Shown: in pieces, positions 1 to 8,402 of the stretch
Layout of the letters: the number at the start of each line of letters is the position of its first letter
Numbering within the stretch: the first letter of the stretch is position 1
Assembly (NCBI GenBank): GCA_035566435.1
Contig: DATMRF010000041.1
Location: 1 to 57,129 of the forward strand
DNA: 57,129 bases
Source: DATMRF01 sp035566435
GTDB taxonomy: Bacteria > Verrucomicrobiota > Verrucomicrobiia > Limisphaerales > UBA8199
Direction: 5' to 3'
Position numbers and translations under genes: made by a program
Notes under the pieces: generated by a model
What the model was told of the DNA's origin: nothing
Database searches by the model: none
What the model saw: only the letters and a program-made list of their open reading frames with translations

Positions 1-52
1 AGTAGTCGATGAGTTTCCATTCGGTGTCAGTGAGATCGCAAGTGTATCGCAT
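1..52 (-). mobile_element. IS5-family transposase, N-terminal start (runs off window)
   Basis: Read on the minus strand from an ATG at 52, the frame gives MRYTCDLTDTEWKLIDY and then leaves the window. That opening (R-Y-x-L-T-D-x-E-W-x-L-I) is the hallmark N-terminus of IS5-type transposases (the DUF4096 region). Only 17 residues are visible, so intactness of the element cannot be judged. The rest of the insertion sequence lies to the left of the window. The element's other end sits at about 136, inside a deacylase gene. Confidence 0.75.
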
Positions 53-136
53 CCCCAGTTTGCTGGGGTAAGTGATCAAAAAAGTACAGTCAATTCTGAG
101 AATTTCTTTGGGTTTGTTGAGTTTTCAAACACGCTC
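53..136 (-). mobile_element. Terminal region of the IS5-family element (putative inverted-repeat end)
   Basis: This stretch lies between the transposase start and the broken dtd gene. On the minus strand it begins GAGCGTGTTTGAAAAC (121-136), which resembles the ends of several IS5-family elements from memory. It is preceded by CTAA (137-140 on the minus strand), a plausible 4-bp target of the YTAR type. A small hairpin, CCCCA-loop-TGGGG, lies at 53-68 just upstream of the transposase ATG. The exact boundary is inferred, since the other terminal repeat is outside the window. Confidence 0.5.
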
Positions 137-272
137 TTAGCCATTCGATATCTTCGGTTGTATCCGCAGGCTCAACCGCCAGCAGAACCGCCAGACCATG
201 CTGGATAGCGCCCCTGACCTTATCATCGATAGTCACCTTTGCCGCTGCAACTCTCTGGATAACAGCTCGCAT
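137..272 (-). pseudogene. dtd: D-aminoacyl-tRNA deacylase, 5' fragment cut by an insertion sequence
   Basis: The frame starts MRAVIQRVAAAKVTIDDKV and continues to TTEDIEWL, about 45 residues that match the N-terminal strand-turn-strand region of Dtd. The family is about 145-150 residues long and hydrolyses D-amino acids mischarged on tRNA. After EDIEWL the normal K-I-x-x-L-R-I-F continuation is missing; the frame runs into the IS end and stops at 90. The catalytic elements (the S-Q-F and late G-P-V-T motifs) are therefore absent from this piece. The remainder may lie beyond the element, outside the window. A tail of about 15 foreign residues could still be translated. Confidence 0.75.
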
Positions 273-472
273 TTCGGCTCGCTTGATACGGAACAGGCAA
301 CGAGAGCGCAACCGCAAAACTCAGATTGGGCGTCCACGGCGCTGGAGGCATGGCTGCTAGTCCGCAAGCAGCCTGGGGGACATCGGGCGGAACCTGAGTT
401 GCAGCGCGCGACGCAGATCAGCTTGTTTCGCGGGGCGTTGAGGAGCGCACGCCCTACCAAGCCAGGGTGCCC

Positions 473-637
473 TTAGTGCGATTTGCCCGGCAGGCAGCCC
501 AGTTTGGCGAAGGAAATCACATAGACGACGAACGAAACGATGAGCAGCCACGGCTGCCCCTTCACAATCAGCAAAATGCCCCAGCCCAGAATCAGGCTGA
601 TGACCAAGTACGCCAGGATAGCCAAAAGAAATTTCAT
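473..637 (-). CDS. Small two-helix membrane protein, unknown function
   Basis: A 54-residue protein starting MKFLLAILAYLVISL. It has two hydrophobic segments (about residues 2-26 and 31-46) separated by the polar turn V-K-G-Q-P-W, and a short C-tail with C-L-P-G-K-S-H. The longer frame upstream of this ATG is arginine- and proline-rich without membrane character and overlaps the end of the downstream radical SAM gene, so I chose the internal ATG at 637. Small two-helix proteins of this kind are common orphans; no function can be assigned. Confidence 0.6.
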   Translation of the reverse strand: MKFLLAILAYLVISLILGWGILLIVKGQPWLLIVSFVVYVISFAKLGCLPGKSH

Positions 638-701
638 GCAAAGAGGGTAACCCGGTTCGTAGTTTGCGCAAGTTGAGGGGACAGTTCCAGCAGATGCCCG
701 C

Positions 702-2291
702 TCATGACCAGGGGTGCGGTGAAATGAGACGGAAAGCTGCATGGCGAGCCTGGCGTTTCGTCGCACTGGATAATCCGCGGGAATGAGGACCCGCTTTGGG
801 CTCGGTGGAGATGAATTCTTTGAGGAAGCCTGGCTTGTCGTGCCGGCCACCACGCTGGTAGTCACGCCAGAGCGCGGCGGCTGCGCGCAACGCTTCGAGT
901 TTGAGTTCTGTGGTCAGGTATTTGAAAAGTAATTCCATTAGGCGAACGAAGGCGATGCCGTCCGTCCGACCCACCTGCGTGTGCAACCACTCGCTCCAGC
1001 GCATGAAGGCATAAAAGGGCGAGCCAGGCCGCTCATCCTCAAGTGCCGCTGGCGCTTCTGCGCTCCAGAGCAATGGGGTGGTTTCGACGAAGTTGCCGCT
1101 GTTGCCCACGAGGTCCCAATAGCGGGCAAAGCGCCGCAGTGTTTGCATCGTCGGAAAATCGATCAGCCGATTTTGCAAGATCTCGTAGGGAGGGTCGGGA
1201 CTATAGACCATTCGCCATTCGGCATCGTGCCGCACGATGGGTGTGCCCCGCAGCCGCTTAAGGATGCCAACCTGGATTTCCTGCGGCTCGAGCTTAATTA
1301 AACCGTCAAAACCTGCGGCAAAGCTTTCCACAGTCTCGCCCGGCAGCCCAACAATCAAATCGGCATGGATATGTGCGCCGGTTTGGTGGCGCAAAAAAAG
1401 GAAGTTATCTTCCAGACGTTCGTAATTCTGCCGGCGCTTGATTAACTCGCCAACTTCCGGGTTGAAGGTCTGAACGCCGACCTCGAACTGAAGGGCGCCC
1501 GGAGGGAATTTGGCGATCACGTCACGCAGGGTCTCCGGCAGCCGGTCGGGCACCATTTCGAAATGGAAGAAATGCCCCGGCTGACAGCGCTCAAGGAAGA
1601 ATTCCAGAATGGCGCGACTCATGTTTGCTTTGAGATTGAACGTGCGGTCCACAAATTTGAAGTGCTTCACGCCGCGCCGAAGCAGGCGTTCCAGATGGTC
1701 GAGCAACAAGGGCAAGGGAGCCTGGCGCACGGGGATGTCCAGTGAGGAAAGGCAAAACTCGCATGTGAACGGACAGCCGCGCGAAGCCTCGACGTAAATA
1801 ATGCGATGCGCCACATCGCGAGCATCGTACAAGTCGTATGGCAGGACCAGCCTCGAGAAATCAGGCAGCTCGGCAGGAATGATTTTCTCCGTGGGCGGGT
1901 CGCCGGCCATCAGGCGGCCGCACACCTCGCCGAAGGTCAGGTCGGCCTCTCCGGTGATTACATAGTCCGCCTGTTCGACGATGGCTTGGGTTTCGGTTTC
2001 GTAACTAACTTCCGGTCCGCCCAAGATGATGGTGATATCGGGCCGGAGGCGTTTCAAGATAGCGACTACTTCCAAAGTAGGAGCGGCATTCCAAATATAG
2101 ACGCCACATCCGATGATTTTCGGGTTCCGGGTCAGCAGGTCTTCGGCAATGTCGATGGGACGTTGGTTGATGTCAAACTCCGCAATTACGCCTCGAGGCA
2201 GGAGCGGGCCGATGTTGGCCAGCAGGTACCGGAGACCGAACGCCGCGTGGATGTACTTGGCATTAAGAGTAGTGAGAACAATGTCCGGCAT
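702..2291 (-). CDS. B12-binding-domain radical SAM protein (DUF4080-type)
   Basis: 529 residues. Residues 1-130 form a cobalamin-binding-like Rossmann domain (MPDIVLTTLNAKYIHAAFGL at the start, G-G-P-E-V at 91-95, TGEAD at 113-117). The radical SAM core follows, with the 4Fe-4S motif C173-x3-C177-x2-C180 in RGCPFTCEFCLSS, and later H-I-H-A-D-L-I-V-G-L-P-G-E-T typical of Elp3/MiaB-like barrels. The C-terminal third fits DUF4080. The family uses S-adenosylmethionine for radical chemistry, but the substrate of this subfamily is not known to me. The gene stands alone; an 800-bp non-coding stretch lies upstream of its start. Confidence 0.88.
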   Translation of the reverse strand: MPDIVLTTLNAKYIHAAFGLRYLLANIGPLLPRGVIAEFDINQRPIDIAEDLLTRNPKIIGCGVYIWNAAPTLEVVAILKRLRPDITIILGGPEVSYETETQAIVEQADYVITGEADLTFGEVCGRLMAGDPPTEKIIPAELPDFSRLVLPYDLYDARDVAHRIIYVEASRGCPFTCEFCLSSLDIPVRQAPLPLLLDHLERLLRRGVKHFKFVDRTFNLKANMSRAILEFFLERCQPGHFFHFEMVPDRLPETLRDVIAKFPPGALQFEVGVQTFNPEVGELIKRRQNYERLEDNFLFLRHQTGAHIHADLIVGLPGETVESFAAGFDGLIKLEPQEIQVGILKRLRGTPIVRHDAEWRMVYSPDPPYEILQNRLIDFPTMQTLRRFARYWDLVGNSGNFVETTPLLWSAEAPAALEDERPGSPFYAFMRWSEWLHTQVGRTDGIAFVRLMELLFKYLTTELKLEALRAAAALWRDYQRGGRHDKPGFLKEFISTEPKAGPHSRGLSSATKRQARHAAFRLISPHPWS

Positions 2292-3095
2292 CGCCGACTG
2301 GAACGTAGCAGCCGGCTAACCGCTCTGCAACGATGCGAGTGCATGGCAGACGTCCAATGGAGGAATCCCTTTCCATAAACCCGGGCGGGGACCACCACGT
2401 CCCTGTAGAGATGCCGCTGTTGGGCAGTCCCGGGGACGTGGCCGTCCCCGCCCCGGCCCAGGCTCCCAACGCACGCCCAATTCGGTATTGGAAGCTCCCC
2501 ATGAACCTTCGCAGGCAGGGCGCGAGCAATCGGTTCCGCAAAATCTCAGCGTTACCTTCCCAACGGGTGAGGGAGAATCGCCGTCGGTTGGTCTGCGAAA
2601 AGCACGCCTTCGGGATTCGCCCGCGTCGGCCTTCCTCCGTGCCCGTGGCGGGACAAGGGGTGCGGTTAGGGTGTCCGGTGGTGCCCGCGCCGTCGGCGGC
2701 AGCGGATCGGGACCCTGCGGTGTCGCAGGCGATGCTCGCTGAGAGCGAGGCATGCGACGTACATCGCAAAGCTGAGGGAGAGCACGGCTAACACACTGAA
2801 CCGCGGGTCGCCGAAGAAGCTGCCAATTAAAGGACTCATAGTAGAGTAACGAGGAATTTCTACAACAAAGCGAGGCGGTCTGTCTATCCGTACAATCCCC
2901 CGCCAATCCCATAAAAACCCGAGGCCGATTTTTAATCGGCTTTGCGTAAACTGAGTCTCGCCGCACGCCCCAGTGGGCACGCATCCACTCAGTCGATTAT
3001 GAGTGGGAGCTGCGGTATTCCAGATGTTTCAAGGCTTGCCAGTGCTTCGCGCGAGAAGTATTGGCTGAAGGGGCGCCTGGCCGATCTGACAACAA
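2292..3095. other. Non-coding 0.8 kb stretch with a BIME-like palindrome pair
   Basis: No convincing gene is visible between the divergently transcribed radical SAM and isomerase genes. The stretch contains the GC-palindrome pair described separately (2387-2449). One weak candidate is a 57-residue minus-strand frame at 2666-2839, starting MSPLIGSFFGDPRFSVLAVL. It has a single hydrophobic segment, then an arginine-rich tail, and no clear ribosome binding site. I consider it more likely a decayed remnant than a gene. Confidence 0.5.
2387..2449. repeat. BIME-like inverted pair of GC palindromes
   Basis: The right arm GGGGACGTGGCCGTCCCC (2432-2449) is itself a hairpin: a 7-bp stem GGGGACG/CGTCCCC around TGGC. 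A diverged reverse-orientation arm, GGGGACCACCACGTCCCT, lies at 2387-2404, with a 27-nt spacer. The same arm pair recurs at 27552-27615 and a single arm at 29810-29827. Arms that are small hairpins and occur head-to-head are the architecture of REP/BIME elements. Confidence 0.8.
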
Positions 3096-4865
3096 ATGCG
3101 CAAATCCAACTACGATAAGTTACCAACCATCCCGGTGCCCGGGACGAAAGGCGCATGCTTTATTGGCTGGGATGCGATCGGGACGCGCCTGCAGCATGCC
3201 GTGTCACTTCGCAGCGCGCGCAAAACGGTCGTTGCGGTCGAGTGCTATCCCGGCGTCCACGCAGATGAAGTGCTCAACAAACTCCGAGGCCGGCTCTCGC
3301 CTGCGCTAACCGTCCGCGCCGCTGACGCCCAGCGTCCGGGGCCGGATGTTGATGCCTTGGTTACGCCGTTTCTCGGCGGCGATGACCCGGTATTTGGATT
3401 TTTGAGCGAGCTGACGCTGCCCCAGTTTTTCGACGCCGACAGAATCGACCATCTGCGCGCGGCAATAGAAGGTGTCAGCCAGGGGTTAGTATTGGTGGTC
3501 GGCTGCGGTGCGAGTCTGATCGCGGAGGGCGATGTGCTCGTGCATGCAGACCTGGCACGCTGGGAGGCCCAAAACCGTTTCCGACGAAATGAAACCAGCA
3601 ACCTCGGGGTGGAAAACCGCACGTTCCCCGCCGGCCTGAAGTACAAACGCGCCTTCTTCGTAGATTGGCGGGTCGCAGACCGGTGGAAACGTCCGCTGAT
3701 TGCCCGCTGGGATTTCGTCCTCGATACGAATCATCCGTTCGAACCAAAGCTGGCCGAAGGCGAAGCTGTCCGCGCTGGCTTGCGTCACGCCGTGACGCGT
3801 CCATTCCGAGTGGTGCCGTTTTTCGACCCGGCGCCGTGGGGTGGCCAGTGGATGAAAGAGGTATGCGACCTTGACCGCGGCGCGGTGAATTTCGGCTGGT
3901 GCTTCGATTGCGTTCCAGAGGAAAACAGCCTGTTGCTCGGGTTAGGCTCGACGCAGTTTGAAGTGCCTGCGCTGGATTTAGTTTTCGACCAGCCGCGCAA
4001 GCTGCTGGGCGAGGCTGTGCAGGCACAGTTTGGCGACGAGTTTCCCATCCGCTTTGACTTTCTCGACACGATGGGCGGCGGCAATCTCTCCTTCCAGGTT
4101 CACCCGCTGACCGACTACATGCGCCAGCACTTCGGCCTTCGCTATACGCAGGACGAAAGCTATTATTTGATGGATGCAGGACCGGACGCCACGGTGTACT
4201 TGGGACTGCAGGAGGGTGTGGACCGCGCCGCAATGGCGCGCGACCTCACACTTGCCCAAACGAGCGGAGCCGGATTCACCGCCGGGAAATACGCCAACCA
4301 ATGGCCGGCAAAAAAGCATGACCACTTCCTGATCCCGGCTGGCACGGTTCACTGTTCTGGCGCGAACTCCATGGTGCTTGAAATCAGCGCGACACCCTAC
4401 ATCTTCACGTTCAAGATGTGGGATTGGGGCCGGCTCGGCCTCGACGGCAAACCTCGGCCGATCCATCTGGACCACGGACTGGCCAATATTCAATGGGACC
4501 GAACAACCGATTGGGTCAAACGCAATTTGATTAATGTAATCGGGCCAGTGGGCACTGGCGAGGGGTGGCGAGAGGAGCGGACGGGCTTGCATGAATACGA
4601 ATTCATCGAAACGCGCCGTCATTGGTTCACCGGCCCGGTCGCGCATCACACGCGGGCGACGGTGAACGTGCTCAATCTGGTCGAAGGGAAGGCCGCCGTT
4701 GTCACCAGTCCGGAGGGTGCCTTTGAACCCTTCGAGGTGCATTACGCCGAGACCTTCATTGTGCCGGCTGCGGTCGGCGCATACGCGATCGAGCCAGCCG
4801 TCGCCGGGCGGCCATGCGCCACGATTAAGGCGTTCGTCCGGCCGGAGTCGAAGGTCTTAAGCTGA
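3096..4865 (+). CDS. Class I mannose-6-phosphate isomerase with long N-terminal extension
   Basis: 589 residues; interconverts mannose-6-phosphate and fructose-6-phosphate, feeding GDP-mannose synthesis or mannose catabolism. The zinc-site signature of type I isomerases is visible in the C-terminal half: SFQVHP (Q334, H336), DESYY (E354) and GTVHCSG (H419). The first 270 residues are an extra region. Residues 95-240 (GDDPVFGFLSELTLPQFFD, then G-L-V-L-V-V-G-C-G-A-S at 130-140, and DFVLDT) resemble a nucleoside-kinase-like fold with a degraded P-loop. From memory, isomerases of about 590 residues with such an extension exist in Bacteroidetes and Verrucomicrobia. No clear ribosome binding site precedes the ATG at 3096. 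Confidence 0.85.
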   Translation: MRKSNYDKLPTIPVPGTKGACFIGWDAIGTRLQHAVSLRSARKTVVAVECYPGVHADEVLNKLRGRLSPALTVRAADAQRPGPDVDALVTPFLGGDDPVFGFLSELTLPQFFDADRIDHLRAAIEGVSQGLVLVVGCGASLIAEGDVLVHADLARWEAQNRFRRNETSNLGVENRTFPAGLKYKRAFFVDWRVADRWKRPLIARWDFVLDTNHPFEPKLAEGEAVRAGLRHAVTRPFRVVPFFDPAPWGGQWMKEVCDLDRGAVNFGWCFDCVPEENSLLLGLGSTQFEVPALDLVFDQPRKLLGEAVQAQFGDEFPIRFDFLDTMGGGNLSFQVHPLTDYMRQHFGLRYTQDESYYLMDAGPDATVYLGLQEGVDRAAMARDLTLAQTSGAGFTAGKYANQWPAKKHDHFLIPAGTVHCSGANSMVLEISATPYIFTFKMWDWGRLGLDGKPRPIHLDHGLANIQWDRTTDWVKRNLINVIGPVGTGEGWREERTGLHEYEFIETRRHWFTGPVAHHTRATVNVLNLVEGKAAVVTSPEGAFEPFEVHYAETFIVPAAVGAYAIEPAVAGRPCATIKAFVRPESKVLS

Positions 4866-4987
4866 AGTTCAAATGATGCCTCAACGACTGCGGACTGGGG
4901 CGCATGATCCCATTCGCGCGGTTGATTTTCTGGGGCAGGCGCACGATTGGAATCCGGCGCCCCTTCCGTTGCGGAGCGGTGACAAGT

Positions 4988-5977
4988 TCAAGTCGCCGGC
5001 ACCAGCACGGCCGCGCCTTCGATTCTGCCCGTGCGTAAGCGCTCCAAGGCTTCATTTGCATCTTGGAGCGGAAAGGTCTGAACCTTCGCGCGCACAGGCA
5101 CCTGGGCGGCGAGTGGAAGAAACTCCTCGCCATCGCGCCGCGTGAGATTGGCGACGGAGCAAACGCTGCGCTCCTCCCAGAGCCACGCATAAGGGAAGGA
5201 TGGTATATCGCTCATGTGAATGCCGCCGCAAACCACGGTGCCACCCTTCGCCACCGACTTTAGTGCCTGCGGCACTAGCCCACCCACCGGCGCAAAAATG
5301 ATCGCCGCGTCCAGTTGATCCGGCGGCATTGTTTCAGAATCGCCGGCCCAGATCGCTCCCAAAGACTTCGCAAATTCCTGTCCCTGCAGGTCGCCTCGCC
5401 GGGTGAAGGCGTAAACCTCGCGGCCTTGGAACCGCGCCACCTGCGTGACGAGGTGCGCCGCGGCCCCGAAACCGTAAATCCCGATCCGCCTGGCGTCGCC
5501 GATTTTGACCAACGATCGGTAGCCAATCAGGCCCGCGCAGAGCAGGGGAGCGGCTTCGGCGTCGCCAAATACTGGAGGGATAGGAAAGCAAAACCGCTCG
5601 TCAGCCAGCATGTAATCGGCATATCCGCCATCGAGTGTGTAGCCGGTGAAGCGCGCGCGATCGCACAGGTTCTCGCGCTGCGTAACGCAGTACGGACAGA
5701 CGCCACAGGTCCAGCCCAGCCACGGCACTCCCACGCGGTCACCCTTCCGGAATCGCGTTGCCGCGGCCCCGGCCTCGGCCACAATGCCGACGACCTCGTG
5801 TCCAGGGACCAGTGGCAGCTTGGGTGAAGCGAGTTCCCCGTCCACCACATGTAAATCAGTTCGGCACACCGCGCAGGCCCGCACGCGGAGCAAGATTTGC
5901 CCCGGGTCCGGTGTGGGGGTAGGCAGTTGCATGTGGCGCAGCGGTTGGCGGGCGCGCTCAAGGACCATCGCTTGCAT
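4988..5977 (-). CDS. Zinc-dependent alcohol dehydrogenase family protein
   Basis: 329 residues of the medium-chain dehydrogenase/reductase family. The catalytic zinc site is C38 (A-V-C-R-T-D) with H60-E61 (PGHE). The structural zinc is held by C91, C94, C97 and C105 (C-G-V-C-P-Y-C...C). The cofactor-binding Rossmann turn is IGIYGFGAAAH near residue 165. NAD(P)-linked oxidation of an alcohol is expected; the substrate is unknown. It is convergent with the upstream isomerase gene (122 bp apart). The shorter-than-usual length (329 against about 340-350) is normal for this acryloyl/crotonyl-reductase-like branch. Confidence 0.9.
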   Translation of the reverse strand: MQAMVLERARQPLRHMQLPTPTPDPGQILLRVRACAVCRTDLHVVDGELASPKLPLVPGHEVVGIVAEAGAAATRFRKGDRVGVPWLGWTCGVCPYCVTQRENLCDRARFTGYTLDGGYADYMLADERFCFPIPPVFGDAEAAPLLCAGLIGYRSLVKIGDARRIGIYGFGAAAHLVTQVARFQGREVYAFTRRGDLQGQEFAKSLGAIWAGDSETMPPDQLDAAIIFAPVGGLVPQALKSVAKGGTVVCGGIHMSDIPSFPYAWLWEERSVCSVANLTRRDGEEFLPLAAQVPVRAKVQTFPLQDANEALERLRTGRIEGAAVLVPAT

Positions 5978-6041
5978 AATGGAATTGAAGCCAATCTCCT
6001 CGGCAGGTCAAGCGAGGTGCGGAGAACCACGGAGTGGGTGG

Positions 6042-6103
6042 AGAACCTCGAAATACACGAACTACAATAACAACAAGCACGCTTTCGTGGATTTCGTGGT
6101 TCT
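6042..6103. repeat. Inverted pair of short-period repeat (AACCACGAAAT.CACGAA type)
   Basis: The left arm AGAACCTCGAAATACACGAA (6042-6061) and the right arm TTCGTGGATTTCGTGGTTCT (6084-6103) are reverse complements except at two positions, with a 22-nt spacer. Each arm is itself a degenerate repeat of about 9 nt. It lies in the intergenic region between two divergent genes. Confidence 0.75.
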
Positions 6104-6195
6104 CTTGTAGTTTGGGCGCCGCCGCAGGATTTGCACATTTGCACTGGCGGGAGTAGTGTTCCGCTATACAACCCAAACCAAAGAAAGGATCTGTT

Positions 6196-6825
6196 ATGAA
6201 GCCGTACGGAATCATTATGTCTGCGATTCTCGCGTTGGCCGGTGCGATGGCCACCAACCGCTGTCTCGCCGAAGATAAACCGGCGGCTGCTGACGCCAAG
6301 GCGGCCGAACCGAACATGGAGGAAATGATGAAGAAACAGCAAGCCTATGCCACTCCCGGCGCGGGGCACAAAGTGCTCGACCCACTGGTAGGCGAGTGGG
6401 AGGTGCAAGCGCGTTTCTGGATGGGCGGTCAGGACGGCCCCGCGACGGAATCCAAAGGCACTGCCAAAACGCAGTGGACGCTCGGCGGCCGGTATTTGCA
6501 GGAAGACTTCAGGGGAGAAATGATGCAGCAGCCATTTCAAGGTCGGGGCGTAACGGCCTATGACAACTTTAAGAAAAAATACATCAGCACCTGGACGGAT
6601 ACCATGAGCACGGGCGTCTTTATCAGCGAAGGCAGCGCCGATGAGGGCGGAAAAGTCCTGACGTTCCTTGGCAAGATGGACGAACCGATGACCGGCCAAA
6701 AGGATAAGCCGACCAAGTATATCATTCGTATTGTCAGCCCAGACAAGCATGTGATGGAGATGCACGATCTGACCTTGGGCGAGAAGAGCAAGGTTTTCGA
6801 GATGACATATACGCGGAAATCGTAG
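6196..6825 (+). CDS. DUF1579 secreted protein
   Basis: 209 residues with an N-terminal signal peptide (MKPYGIIMSAILALAGAMAT, then N-R-C-L-A-E), a charged linker, and a DUF1579 domain from about residue 55 (HKVLDPLVGEWEVQARFW to the end). DUF1579 proteins have a lipocalin-like beta-barrel fold as I recall, and no assigned reaction. A good ribosome binding site, AAAGGA (6184-6190), precedes the ATG. The gene is divergent from the alcohol dehydrogenase across the inverted repeat at 6042-6103. Export to the periplasm is inferred from the signal peptide. Confidence 0.85.
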   Translation: MKPYGIIMSAILALAGAMATNRCLAEDKPAAADAKAAEPNMEEMMKKQQAYATPGAGHKVLDPLVGEWEVQARFWMGGQDGPATESKGTAKTQWTLGGRYLQEDFRGEMMQQPFQGRGVTAYDNFKKKYISTWTDTMSTGVFISEGSADEGGKVLTFLGKMDEPMTGQKDKPTKYIIRIVSPDKHVMEMHDLTLGEKSKVFEMTYTRKS

Positions 6826-6895
6826 CGCAGCCGCGCCGTGTCCGAATTTCACCGGATGATTGACAGCGCCCGGGCGTCCGGCGATCTATTCGGAC

Positions 6896-7321
6896 ATGAG
6901 TGACATCATTTATCCCCGGAGTCCTCGCGAGACGATGTGCGGTTGGATGCACCTGCCGCGTTTCATCGATAAAATCCGCCTCCACCTGGCAGGCAAACTG
7001 CATCCCGATTACCAACCGAACCTGTGCAAGGGCTTCGACGGGTTGTGGCTCGAGACCGCGGGCGTCGATCCGAATGAATTCATCGAGGTTGTCCGCCGTT
7101 CATGCACCGACGGGGAGGTCTGCGATTGGGTGCTCCATCACGTCAAAAGAACCGATGCGGTCAAAGCGGCACACCGGGAGCGGATGTTGAACTCGCCCAG
7201 AAAAGACGATCCCGAAATGCAAGCCCGCCTTAAAATGCGCAAGGAACACGCTGGGCTCACACGTCGGGATGACGTCCAGACTTTCGTGGATTTTATCGAT
7301 GCAGACGAGAAGAGGCTCTAG
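6896..7321 (+). CDS. DUF5069 domain protein
   Basis: 141 residues (MSDIIYPRSPRETMCGWMHL...). The pattern R-S-P-R-E-x-x-x-G-x-x-x-L-P-R-x-I-D-K-I-R and C-K-G-F-D-x-x-x-L identifies DUF5069, a family common in Verrucomicrobia and Planctomycetes with unknown function. I chose the ATG at 6896 because homology begins there; a frame extension to 6860 adds unrelated residues. The stop overlaps the convergent PmoA-like stop by 4 bp: the palindrome CTAG gives a TAG on both strands. Confidence 0.85.
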   Translation: MSDIIYPRSPRETMCGWMHLPRFIDKIRLHLAGKLHPDYQPNLCKGFDGLWLETAGVDPNEFIEVVRRSCTDGEVCDWVLHHVKRTDAVKAAHRERMLNSPRKDDPEMQARLKMRKEHAGLTRRDDVQTFVDFIDADEKRL

Positions 7322-8346
7322 TTCCCGGCGCCGCTCTTCACGTAATCCTGGTAGCGCTCCGCCACTTTCGCCCGCTGCTCATCGCCCGCGTGCAGGTAAA
7401 ACCTGTAGCGGAAGGTGATGCTTTGGCCGGCGGGGACAACCAGGTTTCCGGCCGTCTTGTCGGAAAGCTTTTCAAAATCATGCTGCCCGAACGGGTTGGC
7501 GGCAAACAAGCCGTAATCACGCACGTGCCACCACGTGGGATGCCGCGGGTTTTGTGGATGGTCGAAAATCGCAATGCCGATGATCTTTCCGTCCACCGGG
7601 CCGTAGTAATCGCACCAGTCCGCGCGTTTGCCCCAGGTTTCACCATCACGCACGCCCGCGCTGTTGACAATGTGGCCGTGGCCGACCTTTCCCTTGAGCC
7701 GCATCGTCTCCGCCAGGCGGACCGCCATGCTCCCTTCTTTCGTGTCGCCGAAGGTCACGTCCCCGCTGGATGCGTGGAAGGTGATCTCAAAGTCGAACAC
7801 GCGTTCATCCGCCGCCCCGGGATTGTAAATCCGCAGCGTCCGCTCATCCGTGCAAATCACCTTTCCGTCCGAGGCAACCCATTTGTTCCGGGACGAAATC
7901 AGACCCGATTTTTCGCCGGACTTAATCGCCGTGAAGCCGTCATGAACGATCCTGCCGAAAGCCTTTTGTTCTGACCAAAAGTCCTGGCCGTTGACCTCGC
8001 CATGCGCGAACCAGAGCGAGCGATGGTGCGGATGATCGTGCTCCTCGTCCGGCGTGTTTTTCATCGGCCAGTTGCGCGTCATCGCGGCGCCGCCGGGGCC
8101 GATTAACGGGTAAAAGTAGGGGCGCGGAACGTCCTTGAAAAAATATTCGGTGAAGAGCCGGCCGTTCAGCTCGATGCGAAGCCGGTCGGCCAATTCGGTG
8201 ATTTGTACTCCTTGACCTGCAGGCATAAGCTTAGCGGGTGGCGCGGAAGCACAGGAAGAGTGGCCGGCGGCACCCATCAAGGCGAGGCCGGAGGCGATCG
8301 CGATGAATGGCGGGCGATGAATGGTTGACGATAGAATTCCTAACAT
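7318..8346 (-). CDS. PmoA-like (DUF6807) secreted protein
   Basis: 342 residues from the ATG at 8346; an in-frame TTG 60 nt upstream would overlap the previous gene and is less likely. The N-terminus is a signal peptide (HRPPFIAIASGLALMGAAG). The body shows landmarks of the PmoA family: N-W-P-M-K, EEHDHPHHRSLWF near residue 100, and HPTWWHVRDYGLFAANPFG near 280. Despite the name, this family has nothing to do with methane oxidation here; members occur in PVC bacteria beside sugar-degradation genes, and their function is unproven. It lies immediately downstream of, and co-oriented with, batE/batD-like genes. Confidence 0.85.
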   Translation of the reverse strand: MLGILSSTIHRPPFIAIASGLALMGAAGHSSCASAPPAKLMPAGQGVQITELADRLRIELNGRLFTEYFFKDVPRPYFYPLIGPGGAAMTRNWPMKNTPDEEHDHPHHRSLWFAHGEVNGQDFWSEQKAFGRIVHDGFTAIKSGEKSGLISSRNKWVASDGKVICTDERTLRIYNPGAADERVFDFEITFHASSGDVTFGDTKEGSMAVRLAETMRLKGKVGHGHIVNSAGVRDGETWGKRADWCDYYGPVDGKIIGIAIFDHPQNPRHPTWWHVRDYGLFAANPFGQHDFEKLSDKTAGNLVVPAGQSITFRYRFYLHAGDEQRAKVAERYQDYVKSGAGN

Positions 8347-8402
8347 CGTGGTCTGACTTTGCGGGCCAAGAGCCGCCTGCGTCAATGCGATTTTACTTCG
8401 CG

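Noticed and set aside
198..476. Overlapping frames between dtd and the small membrane protein
   Set aside because: No domains, no ribosome binding sites, and they overlap each other on both strands.
4866..5190. Short frames in the isomerase-dehydrogenase gap
   Set aside because: They are shadows of the convergent dehydrogenase 3' end and show no protein character.
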